Of a stretch of DNA of 64,000 nt, positions 47,726 through 57,100 are shown one piece after another. Both the position numbers and the translations under genes were made by a program. Source of the stretch: Pseudomonas taiwanensis DSM 21245 (GTDB lineage Bacteria; Pseudomonadota; Gammaproteobacteria; Pseudomonadales; Pseudomonadaceae); contig NZ_AUEC01000011.1 of assembly GCF_000425785.1 (NCBI RefSeq), positions 1 to 64,000 on the forward strand. Reading direction: 5' to 3'. Within the stretch, counting starts at the first letter, position 1. Every line of letters begins with the position of its first letter. Below the pieces are notes generated by a model. That model ran no database searches. It was not told the origin of the DNA and saw only the letters and a program-made list of their open reading frames with translations.

Positions 47726-49186
47726 TCATTGAATTTCAGTTAGCAGCGACTCGTAGCGCTGCAGAATGTGTTCACGCCGCGGGCGGCCATTGGCCGTGAG
47801 GGTCTGCTGGGCAACACTCAGTGACTCGGGCAAACGCCTCCAGGCATGCACCTGGGCATAGTCCGGCAGCCCGGCGTTGGCCTGACGCACCGCTTGCTCG
47901 ATCGCTTCATCGGACGCTGACGGGTCCAGCGGCCAGAGCAACGCCAGGTTGTGGGGCAGGTGCTCGCCGTGCACGAACGCCTGCGCGATCACGCCCCCTT
48001 GCGTCAACTCGGCCTCCACCCATTCAGGGTTCACGTTGCGTCCGAAACTGGTGGTGAACTGGTGCTTCTTGCGCCCATCGAGGTACAGGAAACCGTCCGG
48101 GTCGAAGTGCCCGATGTCCCCCGTGGGCCACCAGGCGCCGTCGAACCCAGGCTCCCCCAGGTAACCCAGCAGGGCCGAGCCACAGACCAGTACCTCGCCG
48201 TCCTCGGCGATACGTACCTGCACATGGGGCAAGGGCCGCCCGACACTGCCCAGGCGCTGCTCGCCAGGACGATTGAGGCATACCACCGATGCGCATTCGG
48301 ACAACCCGTAGCCCTCGAACACCGGAAGCCCGACGGCCTCGGCTCGCTGCAGCAGGCTGGAAGCCACTCGCGCACCGCCCACCGCGACAAAGCGCAAGGG
48401 CCCCACACGCATCAGGCCCCGCTCGATGGCCGTGACCAGACCCAGCAACAGCTGTGGAACCAGAATCAGGCTTTCGGCTCCGGACAACGCGATGCAGCCC
48501 AGCAGACGCTTGAAGTCGACCTGACTGGCGCCACCCATGCCCAACTGCTGCTGCGGGTACAGCATTACACTGGCACCTGCCAGTAAGGCGGCGTACAGGC
48601 CCAGGTTCTCCAGTAGAACGGCCAAAGGCAGCACTGCCAGGTACTTGCCCGGTGCCGCAGCGCGGCTGGCGGCCTCCAGCTCACTGGCGACCCGTAACAG
48701 GCTGTCGGCGCTGAGGCACACACCTTTGGGCGCCCCCGTGCTGCCGGAGGTGTAAGTGATCTTCGCGGTGCCGAGGGGCAACGGCTGGGCGACTGTGGCT
48801 TCACGCGTCCAGTATTGTTCACGCGGGTTGAAGCCGCATTGGCGCAGGTCCTCGGCGAAGCCCTCATCGGCCACCGCCAGTACCGCGCCGCTCTGCTCCA
48901 GGCAGTGCCTGCGCTGGGCATGGCTGAAGAACGTCGGCAGGATCACGCACGGGCGATCGCCGAACAGTGCCGCCAGGTCCCAGAACAAGGCCTCGGGGCC
49001 ATTCTCCAGGGCCAGCACGAAGGTACCGCGAGGTTGCCCGGCCAACCAGTCCTGCCGCCATTGCACTTCGGCCAGCAGCTGGTCATAGGTAAACGCGCCG
49101 CTGCTGCCTTGCACGGCGGGTTGCGCGCCACGGCTACGTGCATGCCGGTGCAGGATCTGCTGAAACGCTTGCAGTTCATGCGGCAT
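47726..49186 (-). CDS. ANL-family adenylate-forming enzyme, altered A10 motif
   Basis: A 486-residue AMP-binding enzyme. Core motifs are TYTSGSTGAPKGV, YGLSECASV, WWPTGDIGHFDPDG and LDGRKKHQFTTSFG. At the C-terminus the A10 segment reads TANGRPRR, with R468 where the catalytic lysine (x-G-K) normally sits. Reading begins at 49186, where gagg precedes the ATG and it overlaps the hemolysin-family gene by 11 bases. It may activate a fatty or other acid for transfer by the upstream GNAT-like protein, or act on a substrate by a variant mechanism. No carrier protein gene is near. Confidence 0.85.
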   Translation of the reverse strand: MPHELQAFQQILHRHARSRGAQPAVQGSSGAFTYDQLLAEVQWRQDWLAGQPRGTFVLALENGPEALFWDLAALFGDRPCVILPTFFSHAQRRHCLEQSGAVLAVADEGFAEDLRQCGFNPREQYWTREATVAQPLPLGTAKITYTSGSTGAPKGVCLSADSLLRVASELEAASRAAAPGKYLAVLPLAVLLENLGLYAALLAGASVMLYPQQQLGMGGASQVDFKRLLGCIALSGAESLILVPQLLLGLVTAIERGLMRVGPLRFVAVGGARVASSLLQRAEAVGLPVFEGYGLSECASVVCLNRPGEQRLGSVGRPLPHVQVRIAEDGEVLVCGSALLGYLGEPGFDGAWWPTGDIGHFDPDGFLYLDGRKKHQFTTSFGRNVNPEWVEAELTQGGVIAQAFVHGEHLPHNLALLWPLDPSASDEAIEQAVRQANAGLPDYAQVHAWRRLPESLSVAQQTLTANGRPRREHILQRYESLLTEIQ

Positions 49187-49853
49187 GACCGGCCTCCTGT
49201 ACAGATACCGGCAAGCCAAACCGCTCGAATACCCCACTCTGGGCGAGCGCCGTGTAGCCACCACCGATGCGTCCGACGAACACTTGCGGATGCTGGGCGT
49301 AGTAATGCCCCCAGCTCGCTGCCTCGCCGTGCAGGCGCTCCGGGTCCGCCGGGGCCAGTGCCGTTGGCACCAGGCCAAGTCGATGGAAGCTGTTGACCAA
49401 GGTCGTCGCCCCTGTGAAGGCCACCCACTGCAAACCACGTTCGGCCAGCAACCAGGTCACGGCAATGATCATGATCCGCGCGCTGCCCGCACTGAGTGCG
49501 GCCAGGTTCCCGACCTCCACCAGTTCCGAGCGCTGCACCGTGCCGGCGGCCAGGCGCGATACGCAAGCCTCCAGTGGCTCATCGAGATAGCGTTCGAGAA
49601 ATAGCGGACCGCTGATGGCCGGGCGAATGCCCGCCGCGGCGATCAGACGATGGTGACTGTCGTACAGCCCCAGTAGCTCAGGCAGATAGTGATGGACGTC
49701 GGCGTGGTGAATGGACTGGAAGCGGGCATGGATGAACTGTTCCAGTTCGGCGCGTCCTGGGTCGGACACGCCATGCAGCAGCAGATGGGCCTGGCGCTCG
49801 GGATGCACGCCTATGGCCAATGGAAACATCGCGCCGCAATCGTTCTGGGTCAT
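49176..49853 (-). CDS. Thermostable-hemolysin-family (GNAT-like) protein
   Basis: A 225-residue protein related to the Vibrio thermostable hemolysin family. Visible features are EVGNLAALSAGSARIMI (a GNAT-like acyl-CoA-binding strand region), the N-terminal RFQSIHHADVHHYLPELLG and TGATTLVNSFHRLGLVP. The family fold resembles acyl-homoserine-lactone synthases, so an N- or O-acyltransferase role is plausible; the historical name reflects activity in Vibrio only. It is the first gene of the seven-gene operon and overlaps the ligase gene by 11 bases. Confidence 0.85.
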   Translation of the reverse strand: MTQNDCGAMFPLAIGVHPERQAHLLLHGVSDPGRAELEQFIHARFQSIHHADVHHYLPELLGLYDSHHRLIAAAGIRPAISGPLFLERYLDEPLEACVSRLAAGTVQRSELVEVGNLAALSAGSARIMIIAVTWLLAERGLQWVAFTGATTLVNSFHRLGLVPTALAPADPERLHGEAASWGHYYAQHPQVFVGRIGGGYTALAQSGVFERFGLPVSVQEAGHAA

Positions 49854-49995
49854 GGTATCCCCCTGGGTTCATGCGTTCGGCGCAGTATCCCGGAGAAATC
49901 TGAAGCCAGTCTGAAGTGGCTGTCCTGCGTTCACAGTCTGCAAGGCGTCCGCTACAGTTGCCCTTGCTCACCGCGTATTACAACAAGGAACAGCG

Positions 49996-50565
49996 ATGCG
50001 CCACGAATTCAGCGAAGTGCTCACTGACTGGGTCGACTACTTTCTGGTCGGCGATATCCAGTTGCTCGAAAGCTACAAGCAGGCCCATGGCCTGCCAGAC
50101 GATCTGGCCTACGAGTTCACCCATGGCGACAGCGGCGACCAGGCCGTGCGCGAGGGGGTCGTGCTGCCTTTGGCCGGCGTCGACAACCTGCCCTACCGCA
50201 TCCTTTTCACCCTCGACGGCGACCCGCCCGCGCTGCGCCAACCCGGCAGCCGCCTCAAGCATCAACGCTCCGGCTATGTGTTGCGGGTTGAGAACCGCGC
50301 GCTGATGCTGTTCACCTGGCGCATCCTGCAACACTTCACCCCCAAGACCTTGGGCGACCTACTGGCACGTTACCAGGAGCCCGGGCGGCCGATCATCGAG
50401 CTCGATAACGGCTGGTATGACGTGGAGGTGCTGGCGGGTGCCGTGGTGCGCGAAGGGTTGTACGAGCCGGCATTCGAGTTCGTGTTGAACAAGCGCTGGA
50501 GCCGGGGTGAGGCCGCGCAGGTGGATATCGGCTACGCCTTCACCCTGCGCGGGTACTTCGATTGA
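49996..50565 (+). CDS. Conserved hypothetical protein
   Basis: A 189-residue acidic, soluble-looking protein without signal peptide or membrane segment. It starts MRHEFSEVLTDWVDYFLVGD and contains tryptophan-rich blocks (LFTWRILQHFTPK and FVLNKRWSRGE). I do not recognise the family. It diverges from the hemolysin-family operon (142 bases between starts) and is convergent with the MHS transporter. It looks like a real Pseudomonas gene by codon use and a caaggaac ribosome site. No function can be named. Confidence 0.7.
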   Translation: MRHEFSEVLTDWVDYFLVGDIQLLESYKQAHGLPDDLAYEFTHGDSGDQAVREGVVLPLAGVDNLPYRILFTLDGDPPALRQPGSRLKHQRSGYVLRVENRALMLFTWRILQHFTPKTLGDLLARYQEPGRPIIELDNGWYDVEVLAGAVVREGLYEPAFEFVLNKRWSRGEAAQVDIGYAFTLRGYFD

Positions 50566-50580
50566 GCAAGCACCTGCAGC

Positions 50581-50642
50581 GGCCCTTGGGCGGGTAAGCC
50601 CGTTCCTGGCTGCGTGGGAACGAGCCTGCCCGCGAAAGGGCC
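50581..50642. repeat. REP-type inverted repeat
   Basis: The imperfect arms ggcccttgggcgggtaagcc... (50581-50606) and ...gcctgcccgcgaaagggcc (50617-50642) form a long GC-rich hairpin with a short loop. It lies between two convergent genes and may act as a bidirectional terminator. It is another member of the P. putida-type extragenic palindromes. Confidence 0.75.
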
Positions 50643-50651
50643 AATGAAGCC

Positions 50652-52331
50652 TCAACTGTGATGGATATCCCGATCCTTGGTCTCCGGCAAGAAGAAGATC
50701 CCCAGCACCGCGGTCATCACCGCAATCACGATCGGATACCACAACCCATAGTAGATATCGCCGGTCGCCGCCACCATGGCGAATGCCACCGTCGGCAGGA
50801 AGCCACCGAACCAGCCATTACCGATGTGGTATGGCAACGACATCGAGGTGTAGCGGATACGCGCTGGGAACAGCTCCACCAGCCAGGCGGCTATCGGCCC
50901 GTAGACCATGGTCACGTAGATCACCAGAATCGTCAGCAGCAGCAACACCATGGGGTAATGGATCTTCGCCGGGTCGGCCTTTTCCGGATAACCGGCATCC
51001 TTCAGAGCGCCCGCCAAGGTAGCGGTGAAGGCATCGCTCTGGGACTTGAAGTCAGCGGCCGCGAGGCCACTGCCATCGAAGCTCGGAATCACCCGCTCGC
51101 CGATACGGATCTGCGCGACGCTACCCGGCTCGGCCTTTTCGTTCCCATAGGGGATCGCACGCTTGGCCAGCAGGCTTTTGGCGATGTCGCAGGAACTGGT
51201 GAATTTGGCCTTGCCGACCGGGTCGAACTGGAAGGCGCATTGGTCAGGATCGGCCACCACCACAACAGGGTTCTGCTCCTGGGCGACGAACACGTCCGGG
51301 TTGCCGTACTCGGTCAGTGCCTTGAAGATCGGGAAGTAAGTCAACGCCGCGATGATGCACCCCGCCATGATGATCTTCTTGCGTCCGATGCGGTCGGAGA
51401 GGCTGCCGAAGACGATGAAAAACGGCGTGCCGATCAGCAACGAACCCGCAATCAACAGGTTGGCGGTCTGCGGGTCGATTTTGAGCGTCTGCAGCAGGAA
51501 GAACAGCGCATAGAACTGCCCGGTGTACCACACCACGGCCTGGCCGGCGGTCCCGCCAAGCAACGACATGATCACCACCTTCAGGTTGTCCCAACGGGCG
51601 AAGGACTCGGTCAGTGGCGCCTTGGACGCTTTGCCTTCGGCCTTCATCTTCATGAACACCGGCGATTCGTTGAGCTGCATGCGGATGTACACCGATATCG
51701 CCAGCAGCAGGATCGACAGCAGGAACGGAATGCGCCAGCCCCAGGCTTCGAATGCCTCGGTCCCCATCGCGGTGCGGCATGCCAGTATCACCAGCAGCGA
51801 CAGGAACAGCCCCAAGGTAGCGGTGGTCTGGATCCAGGCGGTGAAGAAACCTCGCCGCCCTTTGGGTGCATGTTCGGCCACGTAGGTCGCCGCGCCGCCG
51901 TACTCGCCTCCCAGAGCCAGGCCTTGCAACAGGCGCAGGCTAATCAGAATGATCGGCGCCGCAACCCCGATGGTCGCATAGCTGGGCAGGATACCCACCA
52001 CCGCGGTGGACAAGCCCATGATGACAATGGTGATGAGGAAGGTGTACTTGCGCCCGATCATGTCGCCCAGGCGACCGAACACGATGGCGCCGAACGGCCG
52101 CACGGCAAAGCCTGCGGCGAAGGCCAGCAAGGCGAAGATGAACGCGGTGGTTTCATTGACGCCTGCGAAGAAGTGCTTGGCGATGATGGCCGCCAATGAG
52201 CCATAGAGGTAGAAGTCGTACCATTCGAACACCGTACCCAGGGATGACGCGAAAATGACTTTTCGCTCCTCTCGGGTGATGCCGCGTTGGGGTGCGCTAT
52301 TGCCCGTGGTTGCGCTATCGAGTACCGCCAT
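50652..52331 (-). CDS. MHS-family MFS transporter
   Basis: A 559-residue transporter with 12 predicted membrane segments. It has the MHS (metabolite:H+ symporter) features FEWYDFYLYGSLAAIIAKHFF, GRLGDMIGRKYTF and FGSLSDRIGRKK. Between segments 8 and 9 an insert of about 105 residues (roughly 355-465) is hydrophilic, probably periplasmic, and longer than in classical MHS proteins such as ShiA or KgtP. The ATG at 52331 follows a cggaggc site. Substrate is not clear. Confidence 0.9.
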   Translation of the reverse strand: MAVLDSATTGNSAPQRGITREERKVIFASSLGTVFEWYDFYLYGSLAAIIAKHFFAGVNETTAFIFALLAFAAGFAVRPFGAIVFGRLGDMIGRKYTFLITIVIMGLSTAVVGILPSYATIGVAAPIILISLRLLQGLALGGEYGGAATYVAEHAPKGRRGFFTAWIQTTATLGLFLSLLVILACRTAMGTEAFEAWGWRIPFLLSILLLAISVYIRMQLNESPVFMKMKAEGKASKAPLTESFARWDNLKVVIMSLLGGTAGQAVVWYTGQFYALFFLLQTLKIDPQTANLLIAGSLLIGTPFFIVFGSLSDRIGRKKIIMAGCIIAALTYFPIFKALTEYGNPDVFVAQEQNPVVVVADPDQCAFQFDPVGKAKFTSSCDIAKSLLAKRAIPYGNEKAEPGSVAQIRIGERVIPSFDGSGLAAADFKSQSDAFTATLAGALKDAGYPEKADPAKIHYPMVLLLLTILVIYVTMVYGPIAAWLVELFPARIRYTSMSLPYHIGNGWFGGFLPTVAFAMVAATGDIYYGLWYPIVIAVMTAVLGIFFLPETKDRDIHHS

Positions 52332-52549
52332 GGGTTGCCTCCGTCTTGTTGTTCTAAGGCCGGAGTACCTCACACCCATTTCAGCGTCGCACCCAGGCCC
52401 TGGGGCTTGCATTGGTTGCGCGAAGCACGACGAGGCAAGCCGCCTCGGATCGCAGCAAGGACAGTAGAAGCATAATCGGCTTTTCCAGGATATCCACTGG
52501 CCAGCATCGCCAGTGAGCGCCGAGGGCTCCGCGTTCCTCGCCCTGGGGT

Positions 52550-52963
52550 TCAGTCCTGCACTGGCCCCTTCAACTCGACCTGATTACCGTCGGGATCATA
52601 ACAGTACAGCGACAACCCTTCCCCTTCGGCACCGTAGCGTCGTTCGGCAGGTTCGACACGGATTCCCTGCTCCAGCAGGTAGGCGGTCAGCGCCTGCTCA
52701 TCGAAAGGCTCGATGCGCAGGCAGAAGTGATGCAGGTTGCGCCCTTGCGACCCGGGACCCGCACCGCCCGGTTTACCCAGTGGACCATCGAGGGTGACCA
52801 GATCGATCATCGCCGAACCGGTCGCCAAGTGGACCATGCCCAGATCCTCCCGCTCGCGACTGACCCGACAGCCCAATACATCGCGGTAGAACGCAACGCT
52901 GCGCGCAAGGTCCGTGACCCTCAAGACCAGATGGTCGATATGGGCGATGGCGAAAGGTCGCAT
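52550..52963 (-). CDS. VOC-superfamily protein (glyoxalase-like)
   Basis: A 137-residue protein with two VOC modules: AHIDHLVLRVTDLARSVAFYRDVLG, then LHHFCLRIEP, EGLSLYCYDPDGNQVELKG. Metal ligands are likely H8, a middle glutamate, H73-type histidine and the final E131-type glutamate. The ATG at 52963 follows a gggaggc site. It is 76 bases after the alpha/beta hydrolase gene on the same strand and may be its partner. Substrate unknown. Confidence 0.88.
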   Translation of the reverse strand: MRPFAIAHIDHLVLRVTDLARSVAFYRDVLGCRVSREREDLGMVHLATGSAMIDLVTLDGPLGKPGGAGPGSQGRNLHHFCLRIEPFDEQALTAYLLEQGIRVEPAERRYGAEGEGLSLYCYDPDGNQVELKGPVQD

Positions 52964-53039
52964 GCCGAGCCTCCCTATGGCATCCAGGCAATCATTGCCT
53001 GTCACCATAGCTCAGGACCTGACACCGTCGCCATAACCG

Positions 53040-53966
53040 TCACTCATTGACCCGTCGTTGCAGCAAGCTCCCCTCGTGGCGGGCCAGGATGCGCAGTATC
53101 TGGTCGACCAGCGCGCGATCAGGTGCTTCCAGGTGAAAATGGTGGCCACCCGGATGCCAGGAAACGCGGGCATGTTCAGGCAAGGCCGCCTTGCGTTGCT
53201 CGAACCCTTCACCGGTGAACGCCCCCTGGCGACCGAACATCAGATACAGCGGACAACGGATTTGCCGAAGCAGGTCGCAGGCTTCGCCCTCGGTCAGCGG
53301 CATGGGTTCGGGCAGCACCAGCCGTGGGTCGTGGCGCCAGCAGTAGCCATCGCCCAGTTGCAGCAAGTCGCGCAGGGCCAACAGTCGCGTGGCCTCTTCG
53401 GACAATTCACCGTCCAGGCGCTTGCGCCGTTGCGCCAAGGCCATCTCGATGGTGTCGAAACGCTGTGTGTCAGGCTCGCCGAAGCCTTGCAACTGGCTGC
53501 GCTGGACCATGCGCTTGAGCCGATAGGCGCGCGCCAGGTGCTGCACGCGGTCATGCTCGGCAACCGTGAACGGGGCTCCCATGCCGTCGAGGAAGATCAT
53601 GCTGGCGATGCCACTGGTCATAGCACCAAGCAGCGATGCGACCCCGGTGCCCATGCCATGGGCCAACACATGAAACTGCGACAGGCCCAGGCTGTCGGTC
53701 ACCGCCAGCATGTCCTCGGCATGCTCCCACAGGTAGTAGCCGCTGTCATGGCGTCGATGGTCGGAGCGCCCGTGGCCAACCATGTCCGGGGCCACCACGA
53801 AACAACCGTCGAGCAACGGCCCGAGCCGTTCGAACGAAGCCGCGTTGTCCAACCAGCCGTGCAGGGCCAATACCGGGATCCCATCTTCAGGCCCCCACGT
53901 GCGCACGGCAATTTCAATGCCTTCGAGGTCAAGCAGATGATCCTTCGGACCGCATAGCGAACGCAT
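53040..53966 (-). CDS. Alpha/beta-hydrolase-fold protein lacking nucleophile Ser
   Basis: A 308-residue alpha/beta hydrolase. The HGWLDNAASF oxyanion region, the DMVGHGRSDH strand, and the C-terminal catalytic-histidine block GGHHFHLE are present. The nucleophile elbow, normally G-x-S-x-G, reads A-H-G-M-G, with G104 (GGC) in the serine position. The usual acid after strand 6 is also not obvious (LMFGRQGAF). The protein may therefore be non-hydrolytic, or use another residue. It is followed by the VOC gene. Confidence 0.87.
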   Translation of the reverse strand: MRSLCGPKDHLLDLEGIEIAVRTWGPEDGIPVLALHGWLDNAASFERLGPLLDGCFVVAPDMVGHGRSDHRRHDSGYYLWEHAEDMLAVTDSLGLSQFHVLAHGMGTGVASLLGAMTSGIASMIFLDGMGAPFTVAEHDRVQHLARAYRLKRMVQRSQLQGFGEPDTQRFDTIEMALAQRRKRLDGELSEEATRLLALRDLLQLGDGYCWRHDPRLVLPEPMPLTEGEACDLLRQIRCPLYLMFGRQGAFTGEGFEQRKAALPEHARVSWHPGGHHFHLEAPDRALVDQILRILARHEGSLLQRRVNE

Positions 53967-54197
53967 GCAACTACTCCCTGGCTAAACCTGGCGCCATGGC
54001 CAGACGGAATTCGCCACCGTCGTCATGCCTACCCGGTGACACCGTGTATAGCCACACCATCCTCCAGAAGCCCCGGCAACGCTGCCCTCGTACCGACCCA
54101 TACATGCGCGAGACCGACCCTTGCGGGCAAGTATCTACCGCATCCTGACCGCGAAACGAAGGTCGACTATCGCCTCTGAAGACCAGAGGCTCTCGCC

Positions 54198-57100
54198 ATG
54201 TACAGCACACCCCCGCTCCACCAGGCATCTATCAGCCGCGCCCTGCCCGAATGGGTCACGATGTTGCATCCAACGCATACCCAGTACATCGTCGAGCAAT
54301 TGCGTGCCGACTACCTCGCCGATGACGGCGCCCCCTTCAGTTGGTACAGCACCGCCTCGGATGATGATCGCCAGCGACTGCGCTCACTCATCGAAGCGCG
54401 CAACACCCACCAACGAGCCCTGCAAAAGAGCCTGCGCGGGTTCCAAGGGATCACCGAATTCTGCAAACCGTTGCTGACCCGCCGACTGAACATCGCTGTG
54501 GCCGTGGACAAGGCCCACTATGTGTTCCAACCCTTCGAACCCGCCAGCAGCAACTGGCCAGGCGTTCCCAACCCGGAGATACCGCTGGTACCGGAGCGGG
54601 AAGTGGACATCCTGGCCACCCGACCTGTCGGCGCGTCGCAGTCGCGCAGCCTGTTCGAGGCGGCCCTGCACAACTTCGAAGGCCTGGATGAAGTCGGCGC
54701 CTACAGCACACTGATCAACGCGCCAGACGATGACAGCCCACTGCAAGGGCTATCGATGGCGAGCTTCGTCAGGCATTGCCGGGAGCTGGACCTGGGTCGA
54801 CAGTACCAGGCCCATCTTCAGTCGTACTATGACGGCCCGCGGAAGGCTGAAATCGAGCGACTGACCCTCGACACCCTGCGCCATTCATTACGGGTGCGGG
54901 CGCAGGTCGCGGCCCTTCAGGGACTGCTTAGCCAACGCGGCCTCCGCGGCCTGAACCAGCTGGCCGAAAACGCAGCTCGGCCAACCTATGGACAACACGA
55001 CCTGCACTGCTGGCGCCTGAGCCTGTTCGACATTCCCCTCCACGACCTCCTGCTGATCGGGCCAGACCAACCCGACCAGAACAATCCATGCATCGTCTAC
55101 ATGCCGAATGACAGCGAACACCCGGTCAGGGAGTTCAGCTCACGCCAGGAGGCTGGACGGCATCTCAGCCACAGGCTGCTGCAGAGCACGTTCCGCCGCC
55201 TGTTGATCAATTGCGCCTACCAGGACAGACAGGCGGAGCTGAACCGCTTGCTTGAGCAGGCACTGTTCGAACCGCGTGACGGCCTCGTCCACCCGCGCCG
55301 AGAGATCGATCTGCGGTTCACCCCTTCGCGAGTCAATGGCGGGCTCTGGTCGGCGCTCTACGCGGCCAATGTCTCGCGGATGAAAGCAGATGCCAGGGCC
55401 ATCGCCGTCCCAACCGCCGATGTCGACGCCAAGGCCCGCCAGGAACGTCTGGCCCATTGGGCCGAGACGGGCGTGAGCCTTCTCAATGTCGCCGCCTTTT
55501 TCGTCCCCGGCCTGAATACGGTCATGGCGGGCGTGTTCGCCTATCAAATCATGGATTCGGTGTTCACCGGGTTCCACGCCTGGGAGGAAGGCGATACTGC
55601 CCAAGCGTTGGGGCAATTGACCGCACTGGCCATCAATGCGGCGGTAACGGCGGGTTTTGCGGTAGGTACGCGGCTGGTGCAGGCCTCTGGCTTCGTCGAT
55701 GCCTTGCAACGCGTCTGGCATGACGGGCAAGCATTGCTGTGGCACCCGCAAATGGCCCGTTATGCCAGCTCCACAGTCTTGCCGGAGGGTGCAGTGATGG
55801 ACGCGTCAGGCTATTACCGGGTCGAGGGTAAGATCTACTGGATGCACGATGGCGCGATGTTCGAAATCTTCCAGGACGCCGAACAGCAGTGGCGTGTTCG
55901 CCATCCCCACGACCCCAATGCTTATGCCCCTCGTCTGCACCACCACGGTGACGGTCGTTGGCAACTGGCTTTCGAACGACCGGTGGAATGGGAGCCAGCC
56001 CAGTTGCTGCGCCGCCTGGGCCAGTTCAGCGCCGGGCTCGACGATGCCGAACTGGCCGCCGCCCTGCGTACTACCGGCATCGACAGCACGGTCCTGCGGC
56101 GCACCCAGGCTACCGGGCTGCAGCCTCCGGCACTGCTGCGCGAAACCTTGCTTCGCCTGCGCCTGGACAACCAGGTAGAGCACATCGTCGGCAGCGTACG
56201 CCATGGCCAACGCCTGGCCGCCTACAAGAACTACGCACTGCCAGAACTGCTGAACATGCCCCAATGGCCCCTGGATCATGTGCTGAAGGTGTACGACGGC
56301 CCGGAGCCTTGGGGCGATTCGGTGCGCTACGGCGCGCCACCGATGCTTGGCCAGGTGGAAATCGAGATCACTCGCTCGGACCTGGAAAGCGGCCATTTGA
56401 GCCAGACCGTGCTGGCCCAGATGGGTGAGCAACAGCGGCAATCCCTGCTGGGCGATACGCCTTCCGCGCAGCGTGCCAGCACCCTGGACCAACGACTGGC
56501 CGATCGCCTGGACAGCAAGCGCCAGGACATTTTCGACAGCTTGCGGCACAGCCAGGGCAAATTGCGTAGCCCTGCCGAGCAAACACTGGCACGGCAGTTT
56601 CCTGGGCTACCGGACAGCGCGCTGGAGGAGATACTCAGACACATCGGGCACGGCGAGCGGCAACGACTTGCATCGGGGCGGATGCCCTTGCGCATTGCCG
56701 AAGAAGCACGGTTGCTGCAAGCCCATGCACGGCTCGATCAGGCACTCCTGGGCTTGTATCGGCCCTCGCTGGCCAATGCCGACAGCCATTTGTTGAAACA
56801 GGCGTTGCTGGCCGAACACCCCGGCGCAACGGCCACCGAGCTGTTCGGCCACGCCACCGCCGACCGAGGGCATTGCGCTGCCCTGCTCGGCCAACAGCCC
56901 ATCCGGCCGAGCGTGCGATCACCCTTGCGCCTGGCCAACGGCCGTCTGGGCTACCCGCTCAGTGGCCGAGGCGCCTCCACGAGCGTCGCCACCGGACGAC
57001 TCCGGGCCCTCTACCCAACGCTCAATGCCGAGCAGCTCAGCGCGCTGCAAGCGCAACTGTCCCAAGCCGGTGACTTGGGCAGCGCAATCCAACGACTCGA

